This document shows positions 53,182 to 63,803 of a DNA stretch of 64,000 bases, one piece after another (position 1 is the first letter of the stretch; every line of letters begins with the position of its first letter). The notes beneath the pieces were generated by a model, which did not search any database, was not told where the DNA came from, and saw only the letters and a program-made list of their open reading frames with translations. The position numbers were made by a program, and so were the translations under genes. Source of the DNA: Rhizobium sp. ICMP 5592 (GTDB taxonomy: Bacteria; Pseudomonadota; Alphaproteobacteria; Rhizobiales; Rhizobiaceae); contig NZ_QSNT01000003.1 in NCBI RefSeq assembly GCF_009498525.1, forward strand, positions 187,893 through 251,892. Direction: 5' to 3'.

Positions 53182-55242
53182 ATGCATCTCCATCTCGAGC
53201 ACGACGACGATCCCCTCACCCTGCAATTCGTCGCCGAGAGGAATGCGCAGTCGGAACGGGCTCTCGTGACGCCCGAATTCGAGGCTGACAGCGCGGCGAT
53301 CAAGGCGATGATCGAGCGCGAGGACCGGCTGATCCAGCCGGTTCGCCGTGGCAATTGGCTATTCGATTTCCACCGCAGCGCGGATCATCCCCTTGGCGTG
53401 TGGCGGCGGCTTCCAGCCAACCTGGACCCGGTGCCGAGCGCTCCCTGGGAGCCGATTTTCGATCTCGACGCCTTCTGCGGGGCGGAGAACAAACTCTGGA
53501 TCTGGCGCGGCGCAATCACCTGCCCGTGGGAACAAACGAGGGTGCTGATCTGCCTCTCCGACGGCGGCTCGGATCTGGGGCGGTTGCTGGAATTCGATTG
53601 CGAGGCCAAGAGCATCGTCGAAGGAGGTTTCGATACGCCACCCGCGCGTTGCCATGCGACCTGGCTCAGCCGCGACGAGATCGCCTATTTCGGTTCGATC
53701 GACCGCCTTTCCGCAACGCGCTCCGGCTGGCCCCGTGTCGGCCGGCGCCTGAAGCGCGGCCAGGCGCCGGCGAACGCTCCGCTGCTCTACGCCACTGCCG
53801 ATACGGATGTTTACGGATCCTGCGTGGTCATCGATCCAGTGCTCTCCGGCATTGCGAAGAAGGGGACTGCCAAGCCGATCCGCCTGTTCATCACCGGCCA
53901 CGAGATCGGCAGTTGCAGCGTCTTCGTCAAGGACCCGGATTTTTCACTGCGGCGGATCGATCTGCCGAGGGAAATCGACGTCCAGTTCAATTATTCCTAT
54001 TGCCTCTGGCTCGCCAAGACTGATGAGCGCATCCCCGCCGGCGCTCTGGCGTTGCAGCCCCTGCCGCGACAGGCCGGCGATATCAGCGCCGAGGCGACGC
54101 GCATCCTGTTTTCGCCCAATGAGCGGCAGTCCGTATCGCAGTTCCTTCTGATGCGCGAATGGTGCGTCTTCGTCGTCTCCGACAATCTGCAGCCCCGTCT
54201 TTTCGTCCTGGACCTGACCAAGCCGGATGCGGAGATCCAGGAGATTCCGCTGCCCGGAGATGTCGAGACAATTGCGCTCCAGCCGCTTTATTCCGAACTG
54301 CATCTCGGCGACGACACGCTGCAGGTCTATGGCGAAGGATTCCTGCGGCCGCCAACATGCTATCGCCTGGAACTTTCCAACCGCAAGAAGCCGCTCGAAC
54401 TCATTCGCGCCGCCAGCTCGCCGGCCTATTTCGACAGCGACGGCATGACCTCCGAATTGCTGGAGGCCACATCCGAGGACGGCACGAAGGTGCCGTATCG
54501 GCTGGTCTTGCCGAGGACGTGGACGCAAGGCGAACTGCCGGTGCTGCTATACGGCTATGGCGGCTTCGACGTCTCGCTCAGCCCCAACTACTCCGGCGTC
54601 ATCGGCCGCTGGCTGGAACAGGGCGGTGCCTATGTGCAGGCCTATATTCGCGGCGGCGGCGAGCTCGGGCCGAACTGGCATCGCTCCGCCAAGGGCCATG
54701 GCCGCCACAGGGCGTTTGCCGACTTTGCAGCCATCGCCCGCGATCTCGTTGCCCGCGGCTATACAAAGCCGTCGCGTATCGCTGCCAATGGCGGCAGCAA
54801 TGGCGGGCTTTTGACCGGCGCGATGCTGACCCGCTATCCACGGGATTTCGGCGCGATCTGGTGCCAGGTGCCGGTGCTGGACATGACCCGCTTCCACGTC
54901 TTCCCCGCCGGTCAGGCCTGGATCGACGAATATGGCAATCCCGACGACCAGGCCGATCGCGATTACCTGCTCACCTACTCGCCGCTGCATAATCTTAAGT
55001 CCGCCTCGGACGTCGCCTATCCGCCGATCTATGTCGAAAGCTCCAGCAATGACGACCGGGTTCATCCCTCGCATGCGCGACGGTTCGCGGCGCGGATGGA
55101 AGAGCTTGGCCATCATCCGATGTTCCATGAATTCGGTTCCGGCGGCCACGGCGGCGATGGCGCGTCGAGCGACCTCGCGGCGCGTATAGCACTGGGATAC
55201 AGCTTCCTCCGGGAGACGATCTTGAAGCCGGACGGCGCCTGA
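53182..55242 (+). CDS. Prolyl oligopeptidase family serine peptidase (S9)
   Basis: The 686-residue product has an N-terminal beta-propeller and a C-terminal alpha/beta hydrolase domain. The catalytic serine is S539 in ANGGSNGGLL, and the histidine is H656 in GSGGHGGDG. The aspartate is expected near SSSNDDRVHPSH. LLYGYGGFDVSLSPNYSGVI and YIRGGGELGPNWHRSAKGHG are typical of prolyl endopeptidases. No signal peptide is seen, so it should act in the cytosol on short proline-containing peptides. Confidence 0.92.
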   Translation: MHLHLEHDDDPLTLQFVAERNAQSERALVTPEFEADSAAIKAMIEREDRLIQPVRRGNWLFDFHRSADHPLGVWRRLPANLDPVPSAPWEPIFDLDAFCGAENKLWIWRGAITCPWEQTRVLICLSDGGSDLGRLLEFDCEAKSIVEGGFDTPPARCHATWLSRDEIAYFGSIDRLSATRSGWPRVGRRLKRGQAPANAPLLYATADTDVYGSCVVIDPVLSGIAKKGTAKPIRLFITGHEIGSCSVFVKDPDFSLRRIDLPREIDVQFNYSYCLWLAKTDERIPAGALALQPLPRQAGDISAEATRILFSPNERQSVSQFLLMREWCVFVVSDNLQPRLFVLDLTKPDAEIQEIPLPGDVETIALQPLYSELHLGDDTLQVYGEGFLRPPTCYRLELSNRKKPLELIRAASSPAYFDSDGMTSELLEATSEDGTKVPYRLVLPRTWTQGELPVLLYGYGGFDVSLSPNYSGVIGRWLEQGGAYVQAYIRGGGELGPNWHRSAKGHGRHRAFADFAAIARDLVARGYTKPSRIAANGGSNGGLLTGAMLTRYPRDFGAIWCQVPVLDMTRFHVFPAGQAWIDEYGNPDDQADRDYLLTYSPLHNLKSASDVAYPPIYVESSSNDDRVHPSHARRFAARMEELGHHPMFHEFGSGGHGGDGASSDLAARIALGYSFLRETILKPDGA

Positions 55243-55342
55243 ATTGGGCCTTCCCGATATCCTTGGAAAATCAGCGGTTGCAGATGGTTCGGTGCGCTTG
55301 AAACGCATCGAACGACATGATTAGTTGCAGCGTGATCACGAA

Positions 55343-55364
55343 GAGCGGGCCAACCCGCCCGCTC
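55343..55364 (+). other. Hairpin in the leader of the TRAP binding-protein gene
   Basis: GAGCGGGC pairs perfectly with GCCCGCTC around CAACCC, 8 bases upstream of the strong GGGGGGAG binding site. There is no T-run, so it is more likely an mRNA stability or translation element than a terminator. Confidence 0.4.
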
Positions 55365-55386
55365 GTATCCTGGGGGGAGTACATAG

Positions 55387-56493
<1,107 letters not shown>

Positions 56494-56513
56494 TCCTCAC
56501 TCGCCGTCAAATG

Positions 56514-56542
56514 AAAACCCCGGAGCGTTGCTCCGGGGTTTT
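56514..56542. terminator. Terminator between the convergent TRAP genes
   Basis: AAAACCCCGGAGC and GCTCCGGGGTTTT form a perfect 13-bp stem around GTT, followed by a T-rich stretch on the plus strand and TTTT on the minus strand. Confidence 0.88.
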
Positions 56543-56577
56543 TCTTTTTGAATGCATCAGGAGCGGTAGCCCTGCCC

Positions 56578-58344
56578 TCATTTAAACGACGGCGGCTGGC
56601 TGAGGTCGTTGGCGGGCGGACTGGCCTGCCCGCCATTCTGACCGGCCGGCTTGTCCTCCAGTGGATTGCCACCGGGAAGCTGCAAGCCTGGCAAGCCGAG
56701 ACCGCCGCCATTGTCCTGGCCGGGAGCGCCGAAGCCCGGCACGTCGATCTTGATCGTGTTGGGATCGATGCCCGTGCCTGAACCTTTGTAATGCATGACC
56801 ATCTGCGGGAACATGATCGTCAGCGCCACCATCAGTATCTGGATGCCGACGAAGGGCACGGCACCCCAATAGATCTGCCCTGTCGTCACCGGAGCCGTGT
56901 TCTTGCCCGTCACCTTGTCGAGATAGGGCACCTTTGCCGCGACCGAGCGCAGATAGAACAGCGCAAAGCCGAAGGGCGGATGCATGAAGCTCGTCTGCAT
57001 GTTGACGCCCAGCAGGACGCCGAACCAGATGAGGTCGATGCCGAGCTTTTCGGCGGCGGGCGCCAGCAGCGGCACGATGATGAAGGCCAGCTCGAAGAAA
57101 TCGAGGAAGAAGGCCAGCACGAAGACCAGGAGGTTGACGGCGATCAGGAAGCCGACTTCGCCGCCCGGCAGCGACACAAGCAGATGCTCCACCCAGACAT
57201 GGCCGTTGACGCCGTAGAAGGTCAACGAAAACACGCGCGAGCCGATCAGGATGAACAGCACGAAGGACGAAAGGCGTGTGGTCGAAGCAAGCGCCGAGCG
57301 GATGACATCCATACTCAAGCGGCCCTTGGCCAACGCCATGATCAGCGCGCCCACCGCACCCATCGCACCGCCTTCGGTCGGCGTCGCAATGCCGAGGAAG
57401 ATGGTCCCGAGCACGAGGAAGATCAGCGCCAGCGGCGGGATCAGCACGATGATCACCTGCTGCGCCAGCCGCGACATCAGGTTGAACTTCATCGCCTTGT
57501 CGATGACGGCGATGGCATAGATGAATGCGACGCCAACAGTTGCGCCGAGAATGTCGGCGTTTTCCCCGTAGATCGGCGTCAGATAGACATGAGCGGCATA
57601 GGCGACGCCGGCGCAGACCAGCAACGCGACGAAGAGCGAGGTCACCCCCGAACCGAGTGAGCGCGCTTCCTTCGGCAGCGCCGGCATGGAATTAGGCCGG
57701 ACGATCGACATGATCAGCACGTAAAGCATGTAGAGGCCGGTCAGTACCAGGCCGGGGATCAGGGCACCGGCATACATGTCACCGACGGAGCGGCCGAGCT
57801 GATCCGCCAGCACGATCAGCACCAGCGACGGCGGAATGATTTGCGCCAAGGTGCCCGAGGCGGCGATGACGCCGGACGCGACCCGCCGGTCATAGCCATA
57901 GCGCAGCATGATCGGCAGCGAGATCAGGCCCATGGCGATGACCGAAGCGGCAACGACGCCGGTGGTGGCCGCCAAAAGCGCGCCGACGAAGATCACCGCA
58001 TAGGCAAGGCCGCCACGGATCGGGCCGAAGAGCTGGCCGACCGTGTCGAGCAGATCCTCGGCCATGCCGGAGCGCTCGAGTACGATGCCCATGAAGGTGA
58101 AGAACGGGATCGCCAGCAGCGTGTCGTTCGACATCACGCCCCAGAACCGGTCCGGCAGCGCGTTGAGCAGCGGCCAGGACAGATTGATCGAGCCGCCGGA
58201 ATAGGGTGCAAGCTCGACGCCGATCCAGAAAAACAGCAGGCCGTTGGCGGCGAGCGCGAAGGCGACGGGATAGCCGATCAGCAGGAAGATGATCAGCGAA
58301 GCGAACATGATCGGAGCCATGTTCACGGCAATGAATTCCAACAT
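56578..58344 (-). CDS. TRAP transporter large permease (DctM family)
   Basis: The 588-residue membrane subunit has about twelve helices and typical motifs such as LLAIPFFTFMGIVLERSGMA, FVGALLAATTGVVAASVIAM and IGGSGTLAQIIPPSLVLI-like sequence. The last 65 residues form an unusual Gly/Pro/Gln-rich tail (for example PGFGAPGQDNGGGLGLPGLQ and PAGQNGGQASPPANDLSQPP) not found in typical DctM proteins. The start overlaps the dctQ stop by one base (TGATG). It works with the DctQ and DctP subunits encoded beside it. Confidence 0.93.
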   Translation of the reverse strand: MLEFIAVNMAPIMFASLIIFLLIGYPVAFALAANGLLFFWIGVELAPYSGGSINLSWPLLNALPDRFWGVMSNDTLLAIPFFTFMGIVLERSGMAEDLLDTVGQLFGPIRGGLAYAVIFVGALLAATTGVVAASVIAMGLISLPIMLRYGYDRRVASGVIAASGTLAQIIPPSLVLIVLADQLGRSVGDMYAGALIPGLVLTGLYMLYVLIMSIVRPNSMPALPKEARSLGSGVTSLFVALLVCAGVAYAAHVYLTPIYGENADILGATVGVAFIYAIAVIDKAMKFNLMSRLAQQVIIVLIPPLALIFLVLGTIFLGIATPTEGGAMGAVGALIMALAKGRLSMDVIRSALASTTRLSSFVLFILIGSRVFSLTFYGVNGHVWVEHLLVSLPGGEVGFLIAVNLLVFVLAFFLDFFELAFIIVPLLAPAAEKLGIDLIWFGVLLGVNMQTSFMHPPFGFALFYLRSVAAKVPYLDKVTGKNTAPVTTGQIYWGAVPFVGIQILMVALTIMFPQMVMHYKGSGTGIDPNTIKIDVPGFGAPGQDNGGGLGLPGLQLPGGNPLEDKPAGQNGGQASPPANDLSQPPSFK

Positions 58345-58919
58345 CAGCGCACCTCCCCAGCATGCGTCTCGATATCGAGAGGTGCATGGGTCGGCACATA
58401 GGGAGTCGGGTCATCCATATCGCCGCGCATGATGGCGATCTTCTTGATGATCTCGGAGACACCCTGCAGCGCCAATAGAAAGAAGCCCGCCAGCAGTAAC
58501 GCCTTGCCCGGCCAGATGATCAGGCCGCCGGCGCTGGAAGAAACCTCGCCGGACATGAAGGACATCCGGACATAGGGGGTGAGATCGTAGATCATCAAAA
58601 GCACGAAGGGCATCAGAAACAGGCAATGGCCGAGAAGATCGATCCAGTGCTGCACGCGCCGCGACAGGGAGCCGTAGAGGATATCGATGCGGATATGCTC
58701 GTTCTGCCGCAGCGTATAGGCGGCGGCGAGCATGAAGGCGGCGCCGAACAGATACCATTGCGCTTCCAGCCAGGCATTCGACGAAATGTTGAATACCTTG
58801 CGGACGATGGCATTTCCGGAACTGACCAAAACGGCGACCAGAATGAGCCAGGAGACCGATTTACCGATGATCTCCGTGACATGATCTATGAGCCGGCTGA
58901 AGCCGAGCAATGCTTTCAT
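58344..58919 (-). CDS. TRAP transporter small permease (DctQ family)
   Basis: The 191-residue protein has four membrane helices with the family segments SSNAWLEAQWYLFGAAFMLA and RQNEHIRIDILYGSLSRRVQ. ATG 58919 follows GGGGGGAAAAATC. A longer in-frame stretch up to 59348 has no supported start. It is translationally coupled to the large permease and is first in the minus-strand pair. It diverges from the sugar dehydrogenase gene. Confidence 0.92.
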   Translation of the reverse strand: MKALLGFSRLIDHVTEIIGKSVSWLILVAVLVSSGNAIVRKVFNISSNAWLEAQWYLFGAAFMLAAAYTLRQNEHIRIDILYGSLSRRVQHWIDLLGHCLFLMPFVLLMIYDLTPYVRMSFMSGEVSSSAGGLIIWPGKALLLAGFFLLALQGVSEIIKKIAIMRGDMDDPTPYVPTHAPLDIETHAGEVR

Positions 58920-59148
58920 GATTTTTCCCCCCGCGGCAGTTTCTTCCCAGGATCCTTTCGCCGCGCACAGGCAGAGTGCCGATTTCACGCTGTCAATCAA
59001 GAGCCTAAGCTGGTTTTCCAAGTGTGATGGTGGCAGGGTGAGTGTGGCCTGCGGGAGCAGCGTCGCATTTGCGCTTTCCCGCCCTTGCCCACCTCTGGCG
59101 TTCTGATAAAAGACCATACCAATAATCATACTAATCGAGAGACACCCC

Positions 59149-60072
59149 ATGTCCCCCATCAACCTCGCTATCGTCGGCGTCGGCAAGATCGTCCGCGACC
59201 AGCACCTTCCGTCCATCGCCAACAATGCGGATTTCAAACTGGTCGCCACGGCAAGCCGCCATGGCACGGTCGAAGGCATTCCGGCCTTCACCACTATCGA
59301 GACCATGTTGGACGCGGTTCCCGAGATCGATGCGGTCTCGCTCTGCATGCCGCCACAATATCGTTATGAAGCCGCCTACAAGGCGCTTCAGGCCGGCAAG
59401 CATGTCTTCCTGGAAAAGCCGCCAGGTGCGACGCTGAGCGAAGTTGCTGATCTGGAGGCCCTCGCCAAGGCAAAGGGTGTCTCGCTGTTCGCCAGCTGGC
59501 ATTCGCGCTACGCGCCGGCGGTCGAAGCCGCCAAGGCTTTCCTCGAGGGAACCACGATCAAGAGCGCGCATGTGATCTGGAAGGAAGATGTGCGCCATTG
59601 GCATCCGAACCAGGAATGGATCTGGCAGGCCGGCGGCCTCGGCGTGTTCGATCCGGGCATCAACGCGCTGTCGATCGTCACCCACATCCTGCCGCCGCTG
59701 TTCCTCACCGGCGCCGTGCTGGAATTCCCCGAAAACCGGGATTCGCCGATCGCCGCCGACCTGCAGTTCAAGAGCGGCCAGGGGCTTCCGGTTCGCGCCG
59801 AATTCGACTGGCGCCAGACCGGCAAGCAGAGCTGGGATATCGTCGCCGAAACCGCAGCGGGCCAGATGGTGCTCGCCGAAGGCGGCTCGAAGCTCTCCGT
59901 CAATGGCGAGCTGACGTTCACCGCGCCGGAGGCCGAATATCCGTCGCTCTACCGCCGCTTCGCCGAGATCGTCAAAGCCGGCACGTCCGATGTCGACCTC
60001 GCGCCGCTGCGCCACGTCGCCGATGCCTTCATGCTCGGCAAGCGCAAATTCGTTGAGGCTTTCCACGACTAG
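59149..60072 (+). CDS. Gfo/Idh/MocA-family sugar 1-dehydrogenase (D-galactose/L-arabinose type)
   Basis: The 307-residue NAD(P)-dependent oxidoreductase has the N-terminal Rossmann motif NLAIVGVGKIVRDQHLPSI and the EKPP signature (89-92) of the family, then a C-terminal alpha/beta domain with GVFDPGINALSIVTHI. It resembles the L-arabinose/D-galactose 1-dehydrogenase of Azospirillum in length and motifs. It should oxidise the sugar to its lactone. Whether the neighbouring TRAP system supplies a related acid is unknown. Confidence 0.87.
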   Translation: MSPINLAIVGVGKIVRDQHLPSIANNADFKLVATASRHGTVEGIPAFTTIETMLDAVPEIDAVSLCMPPQYRYEAAYKALQAGKHVFLEKPPGATLSEVADLEALAKAKGVSLFASWHSRYAPAVEAAKAFLEGTTIKSAHVIWKEDVRHWHPNQEWIWQAGGLGVFDPGINALSIVTHILPPLFLTGAVLEFPENRDSPIAADLQFKSGQGLPVRAEFDWRQTGKQSWDIVAETAAGQMVLAEGGSKLSVNGELTFTAPEAEYPSLYRRFAEIVKAGTSDVDLAPLRHVADAFMLGKRKFVEAFHD

Positions 60073-60144
60073 GCTCGATTGAGCGGTGAGATGCGCCGCG
60101 CCACATGCTAGGGTGGCGCATCTTCATTCGTCAGGGAGATTGCG

Positions 60145-60693
60145 ATGTCATCGGAGAGCGGGAAGAATTTCGGGCTGGGCGTCGGCAACAAATGCGTCAC
60201 ACTCGCCGCGCCGAATGCCCGATGGCACGAAGCCTACACGCTCGAAGCTGAAACCATTCGCAAGGCGCTCGGCGATCTCGCCCTCGACATCCAGCATATC
60301 GGCAGCACGTCAATCCCGTCGATCAAGGCCAAGCCGATCATCGATATCGCCGTCGGCGTCAGGCGCTTCGACGACGGCTTAGTGTGCATCAAGCCGATGG
60401 AAGAAATCGGCTACTGCTATGCTGGTACCGACCTCGTTCCCGACGATCATATTTTCGGCCGTGATGTCGAAGGGCAGACGCGCACGCATCTCGTTCATGT
60501 CGTCGAGCTTGGTGGCGCCAACTGGAACCACTTCATCCTGTTCCGTAACAAGCTCCGCGCCGATCCCCATATCGCCCAGGCCTACGAAGCGTTGAAAATC
60601 GACCTGGCTGCGAAATATGCAAACAACCGCGCCGCCTATACGGCATCGAAGAAAGATTTCATCGAAAAGGTTCTGGCTGTGTCTGGCGACTAG
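60145..60693 (+). CDS. GrpB-family (UPF0157) nucleotidyltransferase-fold protein
   Basis: The 182-residue product matches the GrpB family: IQHIGSTSIPSIKAKPIIDI (about residues 51-70) contains the GS motif of the nucleotidyltransferase fold, followed by THLVHVVELGGANWNHFILF. Its role is unknown. Similar proteins are thought to modify CoA or nucleotides. AGGGAG precedes the ATG. It follows the sugar dehydrogenase after 72 bases in the same direction and converges on holC. Confidence 0.87.
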   Translation: MSSESGKNFGLGVGNKCVTLAAPNARWHEAYTLEAETIRKALGDLALDIQHIGSTSIPSIKAKPIIDIAVGVRRFDDGLVCIKPMEEIGYCYAGTDLVPDDHIFGRDVEGQTRTHLVHVVELGGANWNHFILFRNKLRADPHIAQAYEALKIDLAAKYANNRAAYTASKKDFIEKVLAVSGD

Positions 60694-60728
60694 GCCTTAC
60701 TTCGTCCCAGCGAGGAGAAGGAGAACCA

Positions 60729-61178
60729 TCACGCCTTCTTCTCCCAGCGTCCTTCCCGTGTCTGCTGCCAATAGGTGAGATTATGCCCCTCGCCCTTCAG
60801 CTTCTTCCATTGCGCGCGGGCGCCTTCCAATTGTTCCTGATCGTAGCCGTCAAAGATGAAGACGATGCGCTGGTAGGTCCCGATATCGGTGGCTTCAGCG
60901 CCGTCGATGAAGAAGCGGACGCTGGCACTGTTCAGATTGTCGGGCGAGACGGTTAGAAGAACCGGCTGCTTGTCCGCCATCTCGCTTTCGTCCGTGCCAT
61001 GCGGCAGGAAGCTGTCCTCGCGATAGGTCCACAGATGCGTGTCGAGCGCATCGCGCCTGGCCGGCTCACGCGTCTGGATGGCGACCTGCCAGCCGCGCTC
61101 GACACTCTTGTCGACCAGCGGCGGCAGGGCATCTTCAAGCTTCGATTCGGTCAGGTGGTAGAAGAGAACGTCGGTCAT
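60729..61178 (-). CDS. holC: DNA polymerase III chi subunit
   Basis: The 149-residue protein links the clamp loader to single-strand-binding protein during replication. The family pattern is clear: TDVLFYHLTESKLEDALPPL at the N-terminus, ERGWQVAIQTREPARRDALD, then PVLLTVSPDNLNSASVRFFI and FDGYDQEQLEGARAQWKKLK. ATG 61178 follows GATAGGAGAGGCGGC. It lies 32 bases after pepA and is probably read with it. Confidence 0.93.
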   Translation of the reverse strand: MTDVLFYHLTESKLEDALPPLVDKSVERGWQVAIQTREPARRDALDTHLWTYREDSFLPHGTDESEMADKQPVLLTVSPDNLNSASVRFFIDGAEATDIGTYQRIVFIFDGYDQEQLEGARAQWKKLKGEGHNLTYWQQTREGRWEKKA

Positions 61179-61210
61179 GCCGCCTCTCCTATCTCAAACG
61201 CGCCCGAAGG

Positions 61211-62707
61211 TCACGATTCGTAGTTCTCACGAACCAGTTCGTCGAGCAGGCGCACGCCGTAGCCCGAGCCCCAGGACTGGTTGATCTCGTCCAGGGTGGA
61301 ACCCATCGCCGTGCCCGCGATATCGAGATGCGCCCAGGGCGTTTCCTGCACGAAGCGCTTGAGGAACTGCGCGGCGGTGATCGAGCCGGCATAGCGGCCG
61401 CCGGTGTTCTTCATGTCGGCGAACTTGCTGTCGATCATCTTGTCGTAGTCCTTGCCGAGCGGCATGCGCCACAGGCGCTCGTTGGTGACAAGGCCGGCAG
61501 CGGTGAGCTGGTTTGCCAGCTGGTCGTCATTGCTGAACAGGCCAGCCTGCAGATTGCCGAGTGCAACCAGGATCGCGCCGGTCAAGGTCGCCAGGTTGAT
61601 CATGAATTGCGGCTTGAAGCGGTCATTGGTGTACCAAAGCGCGTCGCAGAGCACGAGCCTGCCTTCGGCATCGGTATTGATGATCTCGATCGTCTGGCCG
61701 GACATGGAGGTGACGATATCGCCCGGACGCTGAGCATTGCCATCAGGCATGTTTTCGACCAACCCGATGACGCCGACGGCGTTGACCTTCGCGCCGCGAG
61801 CCGCAAGCGTATGCATCAGGCCGGTGACGGCGGCGGCCCCGCCCATATCGCCCTTCATGTCTTCCATACCGGCGGCGGGCTTGATGGATATGCCGCCGGT
61901 GTCGAAGACGACACCCTTGCCGATGAAGGCGACCGGCTTCTCCTTCACCTTGCCGCCCTTCCATTGCATGATCACCAGGCGCGGCGGACGCACGGAACCC
62001 TGCGCCACGCCAAGAAGCGCGCCCATGCCGAGCCGGCGCATCTCGCGCTCAGTCAATATCTCTACCTCGACGCCAAGCTTCTCCAGCGCCTTGGCCTTGG
62101 CGGCGAACTCGACCGGGCCAAGCACATTCGGCGGCTCGTTGACGAGATCGCGCGCCAGGATAACCCCGTCGGCAATCGCTTCCGAGGCGGCGAAAAGCTT
62201 CTTCGCGGCCGCGGCATCCGGAGTGACGATGGTCACCTTAACGGGCTTCTGCGCACCGTTCTTGTCCTCGTCATCGCCCTTCTTCGTCTTGTACGTGTCG
62301 AAGCTATAGGCGCGCAGCAGCATGCCGAGCGCAAAATCGGCAGCCGCCTTGCCACCGGCTTGAACGCCGGGCAGGTCGATGAAGATCGCGGCCTTTTCGA
62401 CATTGCGGATCCGCCCTGCCGCAGCTCCGCCAAGCTTCAGCCAGGAGTGTGCGTTCAGTTCCTTTGCTCTGCCGGTGCCGATCACGATAATCCGGTCGAC
62501 CGGCGCGCCCTCGGGCGCAACGATATCGAGACTTGCCAGGCCCTTGGCCGTGAAACGAGCGATGCGTGCGGCCTTGGCGAAAACATTCGCCGGATCGGCG
62601 CTTGCGGCCCCCGCCGGCGATTCGCTGTCCGTGTCTTTCAGCTGGATGGCCAGACCGCCGTTCAATCGAACCGTTTTGGCAAAGGAAATCTCGAATTTCA
62701 CAGACAT
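61211..62707 (-). CDS. pepA: Leucyl aminopeptidase
   Basis: The 498-residue M17 metallopeptidase has the catalytic segment [20 protein letters not shown] and the metal-binding [20 protein letters not shown]. The N-terminal domain is typical. It cleaves N-terminal residues and in some bacteria also binds DNA. The pepA-holC pairing is common. ATG 62707 follows ATCGGAGCAGAA. A TATAAT on the minus strand at 62743-62748 may be its -10 element. It diverges from the PAP2 gene. Confidence 0.95.
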   Translation of the reverse strand: MSVKFEISFAKTVRLNGGLAIQLKDTDSESPAGAASADPANVFAKAARIARFTAKGLASLDIVAPEGAPVDRIIVIGTGRAKELNAHSWLKLGGAAAGRIRNVEKAAIFIDLPGVQAGGKAAADFALGMLLRAYSFDTYKTKKGDDEDKNGAQKPVKVTIVTPDAAAAKKLFAASEAIADGVILARDLVNEPPNVLGPVEFAAKAKALEKLGVEVEILTEREMRRLGMGALLGVAQGSVRPPRLVIMQWKGGKVKEKPVAFIGKGVVFDTGGISIKPAAGMEDMKGDMGGAAAVTGLMHTLAARGAKVNAVGVIGLVENMPDGNAQRPGDIVTSMSGQTIEIINTDAEGRLVLCDALWYTNDRFKPQFMINLATLTGAILVALGNLQAGLFSNDDQLANQLTAAGLVTNERLWRMPLGKDYDKMIDSKFADMKNTGGRYAGSITAAQFLKRFVQETPWAHLDIAGTAMGSTLDEINQSWGSGYGVRLLDELVRENYES

Positions 62708-62742
62708 TTCTGCTCCGATATATATGCGTATCGCAAAATAGA

Positions 62743-62748
62743 ATTATA
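62743..62748 (-). promoter_or_regulatory. Candidate -10 element for pepA
   Basis: Read on the minus strand this is a perfect TATAAT, 36 bases before the pepA start. A clear -35 was not found at 16-18 bases. Confidence 0.3.
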
Positions 62749-62917
62749 GACTTCGATCATTCAAGCTTTCCCCCTTAAATACAAGCTTTTGGCGAGACAT
62801 TCGGCAAAGAAGCATCTCTGCCGCCTTCAAATCCCTGTCATCTATTGTTGCTAGCCTGTTGGCGCATGCGTTGCGTGCCGCCGCCTGCCCGGCGTTGTCA
62901 CTGACAGGAATGCCACC

Positions 62918-63700
62918 TTGATCATCGATTTCAGCACGTTCGATCGCCAGGACCGATTTCCCGAGATCCTGCGACCGCGCACGGCCGGCGACGCGTTCGT
63001 CGCTCTCTTCTGCCTATGGTGGATACTGCTCGGGCTATTTTCGATTTTCCCGCAGATCGATCTCGCCGTCGCCAATCTGTTCTTTCTGCCGGAACAGTGC
63101 ATCGTCCCTGCCAAAGCCAGCCAGATCTGCGGCATTTTCCCCTATGGTGACGATCCGCATATGCGCCTGCTCAGGGAGATTTTCTTCCAGCTTCCCTATA
63201 TCGTCGCCGTTGTCCTCTGCTGGATGCTCGTACATTGCTGGCAACAGCATGGCGCGACCTTCAAGACGCTGCGGGCACGCAATCTGAAGGTCGCACTCGG
63301 CTCGCTGCTTCTAGGCCCCGTGCTGATCGTCAATCTCTGGCTCAAGGCGTTCTCAGGCCGCCCGCGGCCGCGGCAGACCGACTTCTTCGGCGGTACGCTT
63401 GATTTCGTTCATGCGGGTTCCTTCGCCGGGAAGTGCGTCAGCAACTGTTCGTTCGTCTCCGGCGAAGCGGCAGCGGCCGGCTGGCTCTTCTGCCTGATCT
63501 TCATCATTCCACAACCGGCTCGCACCGCTCTTGCGCCGCCGATCGCGGTCGTTTCGATTCTCATTCCCGCCCTCAGAGTCGCTTTCGGAAGCCACTATCT
63601 GTCGGATGCCGTGCTTGGCTGGCTTTCTTCCCTCGTCATATTCGCCGCGCTTATGGCCCTCTCCCAAACGACACACAGCAGAAGAATCTCAGAAAATTAA
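62918..63700 (+). CDS. PAP2-superfamily membrane phosphatase, LpxE/LpxF-like
   Basis: The 260-residue integral membrane protein carries the PAP2 triad in altered form. Motif 1 is K143-x-x-x-x-R148-P-R (KAFSGRPRP), motif 2 reads SFVSGE (178-183, glutamate where the family usually has histidine), and motif 3 is R220-x5-H226-x3-D230 (RVAFGSHYLSD). It has about six hydrophobic segments. Position beside lptF suggests a lipid or lipid A phosphatase. The start is TTG at 62918 with AGGAA upstream, and the next in-frame ATG would remove the first segments. Confidence 0.83.
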   Translation: MIIDFSTFDRQDRFPEILRPRTAGDAFVALFCLWWILLGLFSIFPQIDLAVANLFFLPEQCIVPAKASQICGIFPYGDDPHMRLLREIFFQLPYIVAVVLCWMLVHCWQQHGATFKTLRARNLKVALGSLLLGPVLIVNLWLKAFSGRPRPRQTDFFGGTLDFVHAGSFAGKCVSNCSFVSGEAAAAGWLFCLIFIIPQPARTALAPPIAVVSILIPALRVAFGSHYLSDAVLGWLSSLVIFAALMALSQTTHSRRISEN

Positions 63701-63803
63701 CGAATTTTTTGCGAGTGGGTTGTCGCCAAAAAAACGCAAACAGCGTAGAGGAGGATGAATCTCTGCCGGCTCGCCCGATGGAGCGTTGCGTTTAAGGGCC
63801 GGC

